This document shows positions 43,725 to 54,996 of a stretch of 64,000 nucleotides of DNA, in pieces. Location of the stretch: contig JPHH03000002.1 of NCBI GenBank assembly GCA_000750105.3, positions 558,001 through 622,000 on the forward strand. Direction: 5' to 3'. A program made the position numbers and the translations under genes. Source of the DNA: Tolypocladium sp. Sup5 PDA-1 (Eukaryota; Ascomycota; Sordariomycetes; Hypocreales; Ophiocordycipitaceae). The notes beneath the pieces were generated by a model, which worked only from the letters and a program-made list of their open reading frames with translations, was not told the origin of the DNA and searched no databases. Position 1 is the stretch's first letter. Every line of letters begins with the position of its first letter.

Positions 43725-46174
43725 TCATTCAGAGTCAACTCCCACATTAGATTGGGACAGCAGAACATTGGCCAAAAGCGCACTCTCAATCCCAACTTCT
43801 CTTGCCGTCCCTTTGCCCCTGAACCCGCAGACGTACCCAGTTCCCACATCCCTTTCGACGCCTCTGCCCTCGACGACACCGAACCGGTCCACTCCCAACC
43901 CGATCAAGCTCTTTCCGACCTGGTTATAGTCGCCAAAGAAGGCGTGTGCTCGGGCATCCCTTCCCCTGGTAAGCCCATGCCCCAGCGTTACGCCCCAGGC
44001 TCCCCCAACGCGCATAGCATGTGCCTTGGAGCTCTGGTCACGCTGTAGCAGGACAGAGTAGACGGATCCAGTATACCGCACCGTCCCTTGCGCTACGTGC
44101 GCTGGGAAAGTCCAGGACTTTCCATCGAGGGACATGGGGTGCCACGGTGTGACTGCCACCGATCCAACCCGGCAGAGAATCTCCCCGTGCACCGGCGTTT
44201 TCAACACTAGGGCCACCTTTCGCGATCCAGCAGGCGTGCGAACCTTCATGCCGCGCCTCAGCTTCCGGATAGGAACCATCCTGCCCGACGATAGCTCAAC
44301 AGGAGTGGATCCGGCAAAGCACACGCCGTGGGAGTTTCGGTACTTGCTCATCGAAATCTTTGGCGCAGAGCTCAGGCCAGAGAAATGATGCTGTGATCGG
44401 CTGCGATACATTGGGGTCGGCTCCGGTGCAGGCAGGTTGTCAAACACATTGTCCAACCGGTCGCGACAGGCAATGAACAGCGGGCTGTTGACGCCATACT
44501 GGAGGGGACCGGGATCCTTGAACGAGTTGCAGATTTGGCGCGAGTGGGCATTGCAGTACGACGGGAGATAGTGCACGCCCCATTTGGTAAAGTAGCTGTC
44601 GTGGTTGATGGCGAGAGAGATTTGCCCCTTGGGTTCGGTGCCAGTAAGGTCCTCCATGAGGGACCGATTCTGCTCGTCGTTGTAGTTCCGCGCCGGTATT
44701 TCGCTAATCAGCTGAGAAAGCTCCTTCTTCTTTTCTTCCTTTCCGCCGGTTATTACCCGATGTTCGCCGTCAGGACCAAGAGGAAACCAAGACGAGATAT
44801 GGTTGCAGATCCTTGCTCGAGATTCGTGATAGGCAATCTCCGATTCGGGTAGGGCAGAGTGGTCGAGTACACTGCGGCGCACCGACACGGTGCAGCTTTC
44901 AGGGCCTGCCTCTCCTGAACCGGTCTTCAGAAAGCTAAAAGATTTGCTATTAGACCTGGGATCTTGCGACGGCATGTCGGTTCTCTTGAAGTCGAGGGTG
45001 GCAGTGACGGTGTTGCTTTCTGTTGGCCCCATTTCCTTGCCTCCATTGACGTCCTGTTTGGCAACTATCCTGGCCCGCAGGAATACATCGCGAGACTGGC
45101 CATATTGCAAGTTACCCAGCGGAATCCGGAGCTGCATGAGATTGTTTTCTTTGGAGCCTATGCTCTTCGGGCCCTCCCGTAAGACCGACTCGTCCATTGT
45201 CTCTTCAACCTCCAAAGCAGCGGGGTACGTCAGCAAAAGCGTTGCCTCGATCGCAAAGGTCGACTGCAAGTTAGCAACCGCATGAACAAACACAGTCCCA
45301 ATCATCCCGGCGTCAGGGATGAAGGCGTAATTGCCGCCGCCAAACTCGGCAAGTGATTTCAGCAGTCCTGATCGTAGGCTGTAGCCGAACCCAAAGGTAT
45401 GAATCGACGCTGGAAGGGGCGGCATGGATCTAAGCTTGGGGATGTAACCCGCAGGGGGGCACCTAAACAAGTACGTTAGACGAGGGTTGTAAGGCGATAC
45501 GGTCAGAAAAGGCGAGTGACTTACATGTGGTTGGGCATGCCGTCGGTGAGGACCATCATCGCCGGTACCCTCGTGCTCCGCCCCGCATCGTTGAACACGC
45601 GGATGCCGTCCCGGATGCCATGCCACAGGTTTGTGGCGTCTTGCGGCCGCATTGCCTTGATGTTATCCCGGGCCTTTGCCTTGCAGGAGTCGGTCATGGG
45701 TTCGAGGTCTTGAATAACCTTGGACTTGCTGCCAAACGTGACGATTCCGAGCCTATCCTGTTCATTCAAGGTCTCGATGATGGTGAGGGCCGCGTGCTTG
45801 GTGAGGTCAAGCACGGAGAGGCCGGTGTCTTCCGAGCCGTTCTCGCCGGGGACAGGCGCAGCTGCACCCATGCTGCCCGAGATATCAATGACAAGGACAA
45901 TATCACAGGGCACATGGTGAAGGTCTGCGGTCGGACCCTGGGGCGGTTGGACTTTGATGATGAGGGCCTCCTTGGATGGCACAGAGTGAAGCTGAAGAGC
46001 TGAGCCGTCTACCTGTGAGCTGGCCGAGGGTGGTTCAGCCGCCCCCTCCTCATAGCTGGGCGGGGGATCACTGCGAAATGGTAGTCTCTGCGAATCATGT
46101 TAGGCAAACCGCCCGGGACAGGTGCATGTCCAGCTTGCACGAGCACGTACCATGTTGAGAAAGTTGCACAGCAT
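43725..46174 (-). CDS. vWA-Hint protein (von Willebrand A plus hedgehog/intein-type domain)
   Basis: Exons 46174-46151, 46087-45525 and 45462-43725; introns GTACGT...CTAAC...GCAG and GTAAGT...TTTAG; 774 aa with phases agreeing. The first exon (MLCNFLNM) is tiny, and its frame stays open upstream, so the true N-terminus may be longer. A proline-rich start (SDPPPSYEEG) precedes the vWA domain. The MIDAS motif is DISGSM at 76-81, with FGSKSK, DATNLWHGI and VLTDGMPNHM. A vWA-associated beta region follows (IHTFGFGYSLRSGLL, GGGNYAFIPD). At about 577, GVCFAGSTPVELSSGRMVPI starts a Hint domain, with Cys577 as the splice-type residue and VTPWHPMSLDGKSW as the His block. The combination is known in fungi, but the function is unclear. 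Confidence 0.85.
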
Positions 46175-49025
46175 ACACTCGAGTCGGGAAAGGCTGTGGA
46201 TGTTGCTGGCAACGAGAGGCTCGACTGTCGTTGGCGGTGAGCAGGGGCCTCTGTTAAAAGATGCTCAGATGACAGCCAGTGTCAGCGGCAGGGTCTCGTG
46301 TTGCCGCCCGCCACGTCGTGCTTTTGCCCCAGCGGCACTCGACCGCATAATACGGTCCCTGATCATCCCCAGATTCGTGGCACTTTGCTGAGCGCGCGGG
46401 CGCAAGGCTGCACTATGGGCTTTCGTGCCCCACGTCTAAAAAGGCGCCAGGGGTACGGATACGGATCCATGTTCCGTAAATATCCAAGAGGCGTCGCAGA
46501 GGGCAGAATCCAAAAGGAGCGGGCCAATACCCATCAAGAAGTCACGATGCTGCCATTCGGTCTTGTCCCGGGATCCAATCCGACATCGCCGACCAGTGCT
46601 CTGAGCTGCCCCGAAACGGATGCGCAAGGGTCCATCCACAAGCCCATTGACCAGTGATGGGCTCTCAGGCAGACACCAAGGCTGCCTCTTTGGCTGCGAG
46701 TCCGGGTGAGGCTCCTGACAAGGCACTACGTCAGGCCAAGCATCCGCGGGGTCGTCGGGTTCAAGCTGAGGCGCGAGGCCGAAGAGCCAATAACGTGGCT
46801 TCGAGGCAGACACAGCCCACGAAGGCTCGAGACAGCTCGCACCAATGCCACCGCCATGCACGACTCAACGGCAGGCATCCATCAATCGCCAGTCAACGGC
46901 TTACGGAAGATGCGTTGCACGCGGAGGCCTTGACCGCGCGCGGGGGCTGTCGTCGTACGAGACCTGAGCGTATCCTGATGTGTTGACGACGCCGAAGGGC
47001 AGATGAATATCATGTGAATCTGCGGGCGCATGCAGGCACGCAGCGGTCCAGCGATAGACGGCTTGGACGGTTCCCCTCCTGAGGCGTCGGCGCTAGGCGC
47101 AATAGCTGTCAGGAGGGCGGCCGAAGTGTCAGGATCCATGGAGACACTGGTGTTTGCGACTTTCAGCCGGGTTAGTAGGCGGGCCATAGGATGCCCTGCG
47201 GACGTGGACGTTGCAGGGGAGTGAGCATCAGCCACGGAACTCGTCAGCGACTCAGCGCCCTGTGACAGCCCGTCCAGGCAGAGAACGGGAACCTCGAGAC
47301 GGCCATGCGCAAGAGTCGGACTGGGTGGCAAATTTTGCTCGTGAGAGCCTCGTCGCATTTCTCCTTCGGCGCGCGGCTTCCTTGGTGTAATTTGTGCCTC
47401 AGGCTACTTACCCTACCGTACAGGCTGCCTGCTGTCACATGTGATGGAGCCTCTGGAGGGCAAGGTGAGCAATGGCATCGAGGGAAGGAGCAACAGGCAG
47501 CCACTACGGCGATGCCTCCTCACTTCCAACTCGACGTGCAATCAATTAATTACCAATCGTTGCCCACACCATGTCTTCGCGATGGGCCGAGTTTTTATCG
47601 TCGACAGTGCGGTGGGGGCAGCTGGTGCGATGGGCCGAGATGGTACGGATTACTTTACGGACTATCCGTACTTCGAAGTTCGGCCCATCTGCCGCAGTCG
47701 CCTATGAGCGTTACCCACCATCCATCGTATGCTTGCTGGCTCTCGTCACGTTGTTTAAGCTCGCCACGGCTCCCTGGTGAGCAAGTGAGCGTCCTGTCAC
47801 CAGCCGCTGCCTCACTCTGAGACTCCTGCTACCGTTTCCGCAACGCAGATCCCGTCGCTCATCTGTCCCACACGCGTCCGCCTCCTCTCCGCTGACCTGT
47901 CTGTCCTCCCGTCCAACCAACCACCGGCCACCAACATAAAACGAGGCGATCGTCAGCGAAGGACCCCAGTGCGCGGGCATCTTGCGGGGGAGTGACGCTA
48001 GGGCCAGACGCATCCAGCACTGAGCAAGCTGCAACACGGCCAACACCAAGCAGCACCAAAGTCAACCCTCCACTGGACTGGCGGCTGGACGAGCAAGAGG
48101 ACCAACAGTCGTCGGCTGTTACTCGACCGGACGCTGCCGGTCCCCGCACGACCTCGAGAACGAGAACAAGACTACCACTAGACCCCTACACGCGATTTGA
48201 CGATGGCACCAACACGGCATGCAGTAACGCATGTCGCCCGCCGCCCGTCGTTCCATCCCCAGACTCGCGTGGGGTACTGGTGGCGTCAGTCGAGGCCAAG
48301 CAGACGCACTAAGCCGCGACATGGGCAGGCTAGGCCTGTCGGTGCGGCCAACCTGAGGCTGCAGACGCGCAGACATGCAGAGTGCGAGCGGCACATGCAC
48401 GCCCCGTCCAGATCTGCGTCACCAAGGGTTCTGCGTCTGTCCTGCGAGATTGTCTGACCGGCCCATGCACCCCAAGTGGCGCCGAGCCAACCAGCGCGCT
48501 CCGCTGCTCCAACCACGCCCGCCGCGAAGGGCATGACAGCGAGAAATGCGTCATGGCATTTTATTTTTTTATCTTCGCCGGCCACGGCGGCTTTAGTACC
48601 TTTCGGCTCTCGTCTGTGTCTCGCGGGTCGACGGACGCCTCGTCCACGCTCCATCTCCCGCCATCCTCACTGGTCCCTTGATCAGCCTCTCTCGCCCGTG
48701 TCTCGCCCCGCTTCTTGCCGTCGTCTGGCGGGTGAAGGTTAGGTTTGTTCAAGCCGAGAAAGTCTGCTCCTGCCTGCGGCGCCAGATCACTCCCTCCCAC
48801 ACGCCTTTTACTTATAAGTGACGCCCGTCTCCCATTTCCCTCTTCACACCTTTCACACCTTCTTTCCTCTTACACTCATTCCCATCCACCTTCGACGTTC
48901 ATACCGCTTCTACGTCCAAGCCGAGCCATCTCAGTCCATCTGTCGAGGTTATAAGCCACAAGTGCACGATCTCGAACAACACACACTTCAACACCACCAC
49001 CTCAACCGCTCAACAACCAGCAACA
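46175..49025. other. Intergenic, 2.85 kb
   Basis: No gene recognised. Many frames of 60-170 codons lie on both strands, all GC-rich shadows with no domains. GTACGGAT...ATCCGTAC forms an inverted pair at about 47643-47672. The right end holds the promoter and long leader of the small Cys-rich gene at 49026, including TTATAAGTG (48812-48820) and a C/T-rich leader with repeated TTCACACCTT. Confidence 0.45.
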
Positions 49026-49130
49026 ATGCCCGCCTACGAGTACTGCTGCAAGTGCGGTGGCATGATTGTCATCAGCACCACCTGCAGCGCCTGCGGCCAC
49101 AAGCAATGCAGCGAATGCCCGGCGTCGTAA
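49026..49130 (+). CDS. 34-aa cysteine-rich zinc-ribbon-like microprotein
   Basis: A 34-residue frame (MPAYEYCCKCGGMI...) with Cys at 7, 8, 10, 20, 23, 28 and 31, and His25. The pairs C7-x2-C10, C20-x2-C23 and C28-x2-C31 look like zinc knuckles. The gene has a strong setting: TATAAG at 48813, a 200-nt pyrimidine-rich leader, and CAACAATG around the ATG, close to the favoured CAMMATG context. This argues against chance. GTAAGG overlaps the stop codon and could be a donor to a further exon. No family name is assigned. It could bind zinc or act as a tiny RNA/protein-binding module. Confidence 0.6.
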   Translation: MPAYEYCCKCGGMIVISTTCSACGHKQCSECPAS

Positions 49131-49752
49131 GGGGCCATCGCCTCTGTGCTGAGAGACTCGAACCGCGAGTCCAAAGGTGCGAACCACAGCAGCCTTGGAC
49201 CTCTTGACACGACAGAAGCAAAGACTAACTCTCTGGAAGAGGCTCGACTTTATGCCAGCCATGATTACGATGTTTTGCTGCGAACTCCGGCCTTTCAGTC
49301 ACGATATACGGGTTACCATGGCGCCTTGTTGCTACATTCTGAGCCGACACCACGGCTGCGATACCCTTCCGGTGTAACACTCAACTTTTTTCTCTTTTCT
49401 CGGCACGGAGTTATGGGGTTCTTCTGGCGCGCGACGGATGGATCAAGGGATTATTTTGTCTCAATGGATACCAGCTGTTCGGGTGGTTGACTTGTAGTAT
49501 TACTGGTGGAGGCCGATTGTCGGCGTTACGGAACGACACCCAGTCTACTTGGCACCGCACGCGCGCGCGCTGCACTTGTTTGATGTATCTTCTCGTCAAG
49601 CAGAGCAGAAGCCCCAAAGCCGAAAAGAACACGGGGCCGCGGAAATCAATAAAAACAATAACAAAAAAAAATCATCACCTATTTCACGCGGGTAATCGCG
49701 CTGGCTCACTTGTTGCCCACACTAGAGATTCCCGCCTCTAGAAAGCACAAAG
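49131..49752. other. Intergenic
   Basis: Probable 3' UTR of the microprotein gene, then AT-rich sequence. A plus-strand frame (49146-49490) has no domain. Confidence 0.45.
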
Positions 49753-50510
49753 CTAATAGTCCCTCACCATGGAAATAGACGACGTCTTAACCGCGCGCTC
49801 CTTGACCTTAAATCCGAGCTTCTGGTAAAACGGCACCACCTTTGCGTTATCTCCCCCAACTCCGAGCCAGATGCCCCTGCTGGCGCTCCCGTCCTGCATC
49901 CGCACGTCCCGCACGCTCGCCACGAAGACCTCGATGAGCTTGCGGCCCCAGCCGCGGCCCTGCCACTCGTCCAGCAGGTCGATGTGCATGGTGGCCTTGT
50001 ACTCGCGCAGCAGGTCGTCGTTGCCGTCGAGGAGCAGCCACTGCGGGAGGTAGGCCATCTGCGCGAGCGCCGCCTCGTTGATGCGCCCGTCGACGAGCCA
50101 GGGCGCCTTGACGGCCGGGTCGCAGTCCTGCGGGTACGTGGCCTCCGGCGAGGGGTCCAGCACGGCGGCGACGTAGGCGGCGTAGGCGGCGCAGAAGGCG
50201 GGCACGTCCGGGCAGCCGATGCAGTAGCCGACGGGGGTGCCGGCGCCGTCGTCGAGCACGAAGCAGGTCGCGGGGGAGAGGTGCGTGTACTGGTGCGTCC
50301 AGACGTAGGGGGCAAGGCGGCGGGCGGGCTCGGAGGCTTGCAGGTAGGGTGGTAAGGTGGAGCGGCACTGCGTGGTGGTTGTGAGCTGGCGGTGATGCTG
50401 GTGATGCTGGTGATGCTGGTGATGAGGGAGAGCGAGGGCAGAGGTGAGACACTTACGATGTGCGCCATGGCCTCAAAGTCGGAGGGCTTGTAGGGTCGTA
50501 TAAATGCCAT
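49753..50510 (-). CDS. GNAT-family N-acetyltransferase
   Basis: Two exons, 50510-50457 (18 codons, MAFIRPYKPSDFEAMAHI) and 50367-49753, with an 89-nt intron (GTAAGT...GCAG); 222 aa. The N-terminal strand/helix RPYKPSDFEAMAHI is the usual GNAT beginning. ATCFVLDDGAGTPVGYCIG gives strands 2-3. The acetyl-CoA loop region is HIDLLDEWQGRGWGRKLIEVF (Q/R-x-x-G-x-G/A type, QGRGWG). WLGVGGDNAKVVPFYQKLGF is the C-terminal signature. The long insert with a run of Ala/Pro and conserved QWLLLD resembles O-GlcNAcase-type or puromycin-like GNATs. Substrate unknown. The intron holds a 9-bp repeat. Confidence 0.85.
50391..50424. repeat. 9-bp repeat inside the GNAT intron
   Basis: GGTGATGCT is repeated 3.8 times head to tail within the intron of the GNAT gene; its length is likely to vary among strains. 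Confidence 0.85.
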
Positions 50511-51780
50511 TATGCAAAGCTCTGGTCTAGGTCTTCTAGGTGATGTTGTCTCGGTGTTGATGTCTTGTCTCGTCGCCGTCCTTTGGCCTTCGCGTCTCAC
50601 AGGAAGGAAGAGTGAAGGCCAACGCTCACCACATTCGCGACGCAACGACAAACAGTCGAGCGACGATGCCCCAATGTTGCATTCCCCCCATCCTTCCCAC
50701 GCCTTCCGCCCCCCACGTTGGACGTGACTGCGGAGACGGGAGCTTACAGCTTACTTAGCCGCTTGTTGGTTCCTCGCTTCGACGTTTGGAGAAGTTGCTA
50801 AACTAGATGCGCACTTAGCTCGAGGGAATAAACGGGTACGTATCCTCTAGTTTTAACACGTCTCGCACGGGGTAGGGTGAGTTGAGCTGCGGTGTCGGGG
50901 CCCCACTGTCCCAGTCGTTGATCGAGTGTCATAAAGAATCAAGTGAGGCTTACACTTATAGACAAGGTTGTGCCTGGGAAAGGGAAGTTGGACCATACAA
51001 TGTAGATCTATCGGGGATGGCATCGCCCTAGCTGGTCGGCCCTGCCGCTCGTCTAGGCGCCGGTTGTGCTGGTCCGAGTGTCTCACTATCCGTACGGAGT
51101 ACTGTACTTCGTAGCTCCAAGCGAGTAACGAGTCTCCCCAAGACAAAGTCAACGTAATCCAAATCTCTCTTCAACAAGGCTACGTGCTGCACAGAACGAG
51201 ACTATTGGGCGTCTCTGGGCCATCAAGGCATACCCCTGGATTGCTTTCAAAACCCTTCATTGCTCAAACTCAAATCTTGCTGTGTACTACTAGTAACATT
51301 GCAATCTCCTTGCTCCCTAGCCGCCTTGCCCTCTCCATGCGACTCGGGATGTCCCTCACACGCCAATCTTGCGCCTGCCCATTCTTAAAGGTCTTTCCAT
51401 TTCGCTTGAGCAAATGCCGACGCCGAGATCATGGATCAAAGTCCAGCCCCGATCCCCTTTGACAGCGGCAGCCGAATGCCGAGTTACAACGACGGCAATA
51501 TCTTAACAAAACATTCGAAACCAGTGCGCAGAAAGCAAACAAATTCCAAGAGAGACCAAAAAAAAATGGTCAACGCAAAGCATCATGTATCGACCTGCCG
51601 TTATCTGCGATTGATAGGCCGTCATATGTATTCCAACGTTGAATGTGTGCAACGTGTTAATTTTGTACGCGAGCGGGTATAATTGTCGTTCGTCTCGTCG
51701 AGCTCTCCCCCAGATGCAGAAAAAAGGTATTGCAAAAAGAGATGGAGAAGTGAAAGTTCAACAGCAGTTCCAAGTGCTGA
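50511..51780. other. Intergenic
   Basis: Promoter flank of the GNAT gene and 3' flank of the 1071-aa gene. Carries an 11-mer copy GTACGGAGTAC (51092-51102). No gene seen. Confidence 0.5.
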
Positions 51781-54700
51781 TTAGATCATCCCGCCGGGCA
51801 GGCTACCGTTCGACATGTTCGCGTGCGGTGGAGGCGGCCGGACTGTGCCCCGCGGAGGGCTGTGTCGCATTCTGCCGTTGGCCTCAGATGTCATCCTGCG
51901 TCCCCCGTGGCGGTACATGTCTAGTCCTCCCTCGTCGTCGGACATGGTGCCTCCGTAGATATCATCAGACACTCGCGGCGGCATGTGAGGGGATCCAATC
52001 AGCGTCCCTTCTTCGCTCCGACCCACGAAGCCAGGGTGTCCGTTCTTTCGCCGAGGGTTGATCGGTGGCAGAGGCGGGGCCACCATGGCGGCATGCAGGT
52101 TCGGAGTCGACACGGCTGCACCTAGCAAGCTGCCATTCCGAGATCGAGAGTATGGCTGTCCGTCGTGTGGAGGGTCGGAAACATCTCTCTTCCTGCCAAT
52201 CCGCCTGCCCGAGGGGTCGATGGCACCGACGCTATGACTGGGGCTCATCATGCCCGTAGGCGAAGTAATCGGCGAGGCATGAGGCGGCATGATGGGCGAG
52301 TGCTTGATATCCGTGCCTGGGAGACCCATAACTCTCATGTTCAAGTTCGGCCGGCCGAAGCCACTTGCGCCGTTGTGGCCGTACGGATCCTCATACGTCG
52401 CTGACCCGTTGCGAAGTCTGGGGCCACGGCCGTAGGCCTGACCTCCGGTGCTGGTTTCGGACCCGCTCCTGTCCCGCTCCGAAGCCGCGCGGGAACCTGC
52501 GCGGGAACGGCTGCTGTTTCTCGACTCGTCCCGTGGCAACCGGTTGAACATGGCGGGAGGCGGTCCGCTATCTTGGGAGGTTATGCGTTGAGGAGGGGGT
52601 CGCTCTGGCGGTCCCGTGGGCTTCTGAGCTGTCTGGTGTCTTTGTTTCATCTCCAGCTCCTTCATCCTTTGCAGTTCCCGACGTGCCTGGCGGAAGGCCT
52701 TCAAGCCAGCATGAACATTCTCGTCCTTGTCGCCAGGTGGAGATTCCTTGTCCCCAGTCCTCTCCTCGCTTTGGCGGCGGCCGTCATCCTGCAGCTCCTC
52801 GCTGGGGCTGGCAGACGGCTTGCTGGGCGACGATGCAGCGGCGTTCGACGGGAGAGGCTCTCGCGCTCGCGCTTTCGCAGATTTCGAACGACTACGATCA
52901 CGGCTCTCGCGGTCGAAGAGCGAGCCTCGGCTGGACTTGGATCGCAGAATTCCTAAGCCGTTCGCTCGAGTGGCGCCCAACTCTTGCTTTGTCTCAGAGA
53001 GAGGGGTTGTGGGCGTGGACCGCTCGTTGTCAGACTCCACGTATGTCGTGAGTCTTTCACGTACTCGCCGCGCACCGTCAGCCAAATGGCGGGCGAATTC
53101 GTCGTGCTCCTTGGGCGTCGCATCGTGAGGCAGGGCGGTAGGCTCTGGCTTCTCTGTACCATTATTACCGCCCGTACTGACCAGCCCTGGGGCCGCCTCT
53201 TGGTCAGAAGCCCCGTATATTGAAGACGCATTGCTGTCGTGCCGCAGGTGCTGTCGTACCATGCCACTGAGGCCCGAGTTGGGGCCCAAGGTCGGAGAAT
53301 CTTCTGGCGGTTCGGTTGTTGCGTCCGCATTGATAGAGAGCGCTGTAGGATCGTCGGACAGCCTGGACGAAGACAGTGATAAGGGGGTGGGCAGTGCGGA
53401 TTTACGGAAAGCAGGGTGGTCTTGGTCGTCTGGCCTCTCAACGGTGAGCTGCGGTGTGATGGCAGGCAGGCTCGGCTGGTCATCCACGGAAGCGTCATCA
53501 CTCTCGTCGAAAAAGGTCGGCTTCGGACTGTCCTTGTGAGCAGCTGGCTCCGGAGCGGCCACCGAGGGCAGGTTCCTCTCGAGGGGGATTCGTTGCGCGG
53601 AAGACGAGCGGGACCTGACACCCTGGGTTGACGCATCTGACTCTGAAGGCACCCGACTGATTGGCGTCTCTCTGCCTTGCTGAAGCTGGCGCTGTCGTTG
53701 GGCATATTTAGATTCATCGTACTGTTGAGGTGGCCGGTTGAAGACCCCCATGGCCGTAGCCTTGCCTCGATCGTTGGGTTGGATCGGCAGCATCGGGTGG
53801 TCTTCTGTCTCGCTTATCGGCGGGCTCAGAGGCGGGCTGGCTCCGAAGCTGGGTTTTTGCTCCGGCCCTGGGAACTTGCTGCTAGATTCTGCCGGGCCTA
53901 TTTGCGTCGAGCTGGTCGCAGGCGGACTGAACGATCGAAGATTAGGGGCACTAGCCTTACTCATGATCGGTCGTCGCTCCAGGGCACGGTCGCCAAAGGT
54001 TGTGCTCGTCGGGGAAGGGATAGGCGGCGTGAGGTCCGGGGTGCGAGCGCCAAACGGTCGCTGTCTCGACAGAGTATCCATTCGCGACAGTGCAGAGGAT
54101 TGTTGATCCTGAAGATCTTGCGTGAGTCCCTGTTCGTACAGCCTTCGTGTACGAGTGACACTTCGCTCCAGGAGCGGAAGGTGGCTTGCAGAGCTTGTGA
54201 TTCCGCCGGTTGTTGACTGCCAATCTTTGATAGAAGACGCTGGCTGAGAGGATGTCACTGAAGTGGCGGCTGTCGAGTTGCGAGCTACCGAGGGGGCCGA
54301 TGAGGTCGTCGAGTTTGTTTCTCGCCGACGATTGTAGTCAAACTGGGGTTCGGATTCAATCGTATCGTTGGTCTCGTCGTCCTCGAATGGTTGCCGGTCC
54401 CTCTCGCCTTGCCTCCACTTCTGGAAAGCAGAGTGAGCCACGTCGTCATCGTATAATGCTCTCCCGCCCATGCTGCCGGCCTTGGGGTTGCCGCCCGCAG
54501 GAATCTTGTATATCTTCTGCCTGCCACCAAAGAGGTTGTTGCCATCAGTTGGCTTGGCCCGGTTCATGATGCTGCCGGTGGTGGAAGCGGCATCATCGCT
54601 AGAATGATACGAGTCGAAGCGAGCGAATGGGGGTGACCTAATGGACTCGATCTCGGCAATGTCGTGCAGGCCGCCTCCCAGCCCAAAATCCACCATTCTG

Positions 54701-54996
54701 GACTGCCGCTTGGGAAAGAGCACGCTGTCATCGCTGGCCTTGCCAAGCTTGGATTTGGGATCATCTTGCTCTCGAAGCATAGAAAACCGAGCTGACAGGC
54801 CGGTCATGAGAAGACTTGTTCGGAAATCATCGCTGGGTGGGAGTGCGGATGTGAGGTCGAGTTCCTTTTTCGGCTCATCGTCCTGTGACTTTTTCTTGCC
54901 AAACATCCGAAAGGGGCCGGAAGACTCCGACTCCATTGACGGTCGGACTACAGAAACTTCATCCTTGTTCTTCTTTTTGGTTCGGAAACGATTCAT
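51781..54996 (-). CDS. 1071-aa disordered protein
   Basis: A single exon encodes 1071 aa starting MNRFRTKKKNKDEVSVVRPS. Most of it is S/P/R/D-rich and low-complexity. More constrained islands are MFGKKKSQDDEPKKELDLTSALPPSDDFRTSLLM (about 32-65), the segment from GLGGGLHDIAEIESIRSPPF, NNLFGGRQKIYKIPAG, and GRALYDDDVAHSAFQKWRQGERD (about 185-207). A short coiled-coil-like stretch ALKAFRQARRELQRMKELEM lies near 770. There is no membrane segment or signal peptide. The basic N-terminus, phospho-type S/P sites and conserved short linear motifs suggest a scaffold at the cell cortex or septum. Family not recognised. The uninterrupted 3.2-kb frame alone makes it a real gene. Confidence 0.82.
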   Translation of the reverse strand: MNRFRTKKKNKDEVSVVRPSMESESSGPFRMFGKKKSQDDEPKKELDLTSALPPSDDFRTSLLMTGLSARFSMLREQDDPKSKLGKASDDSVLFPKRQSRMVDFGLGGGLHDIAEIESIRSPPFARFDSYHSSDDAASTTGSIMNRAKPTDGNNLFGGRQKIYKIPAGGNPKAGSMGGRALYDDDVAHSAFQKWRQGERDRQPFEDDETNDTIESEPQFDYNRRRETNSTTSSAPSVARNSTAATSVTSSQPASSIKDWQSTTGGITSSASHLPLLERSVTRTRRLYEQGLTQDLQDQQSSALSRMDTLSRQRPFGARTPDLTPPIPSPTSTTFGDRALERRPIMSKASAPNLRSFSPPATSSTQIGPAESSSKFPGPEQKPSFGASPPLSPPISETEDHPMLPIQPNDRGKATAMGVFNRPPQQYDESKYAQRQRQLQQGRETPISRVPSESDASTQGVRSRSSSAQRIPLERNLPSVAAPEPAAHKDSPKPTFFDESDDASVDDQPSLPAITPQLTVERPDDQDHPAFRKSALPTPLSLSSSRLSDDPTALSINADATTEPPEDSPTLGPNSGLSGMVRQHLRHDSNASSIYGASDQEAAPGLVSTGGNNGTEKPEPTALPHDATPKEHDEFARHLADGARRVRERLTTYVESDNERSTPTTPLSETKQELGATRANGLGILRSKSSRGSLFDRESRDRSRSKSAKARAREPLPSNAAASSPSKPSASPSEELQDDGRRQSEERTGDKESPPGDKDENVHAGLKAFRQARRELQRMKELEMKQRHQTAQKPTGPPERPPPQRITSQDSGPPPAMFNRLPRDESRNSSRSRAGSRAASERDRSGSETSTGGQAYGRGPRLRNGSATYEDPYGHNGASGFGRPNLNMRVMGLPGTDIKHSPIMPPHASPITSPTGMMSPSHSVGAIDPSGRRIGRKRDVSDPPHDGQPYSRSRNGSLLGAAVSTPNLHAAMVAPPLPPINPRRKNGHPGFVGRSEEGTLIGSPHMPPRVSDDIYGGTMSDDEGGLDMYRHGGRRMTSEANGRMRHSPPRGTVRPPPPHANMSNGSLPGGMI

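Noticed and set aside
47643..47672. Inverted GTACGGAT/ATCCGTAC pair as a transposon end or terminator
   Set aside because: Too short, no target-site duplication or internal element seen; more likely a variant of the dispersed motif.
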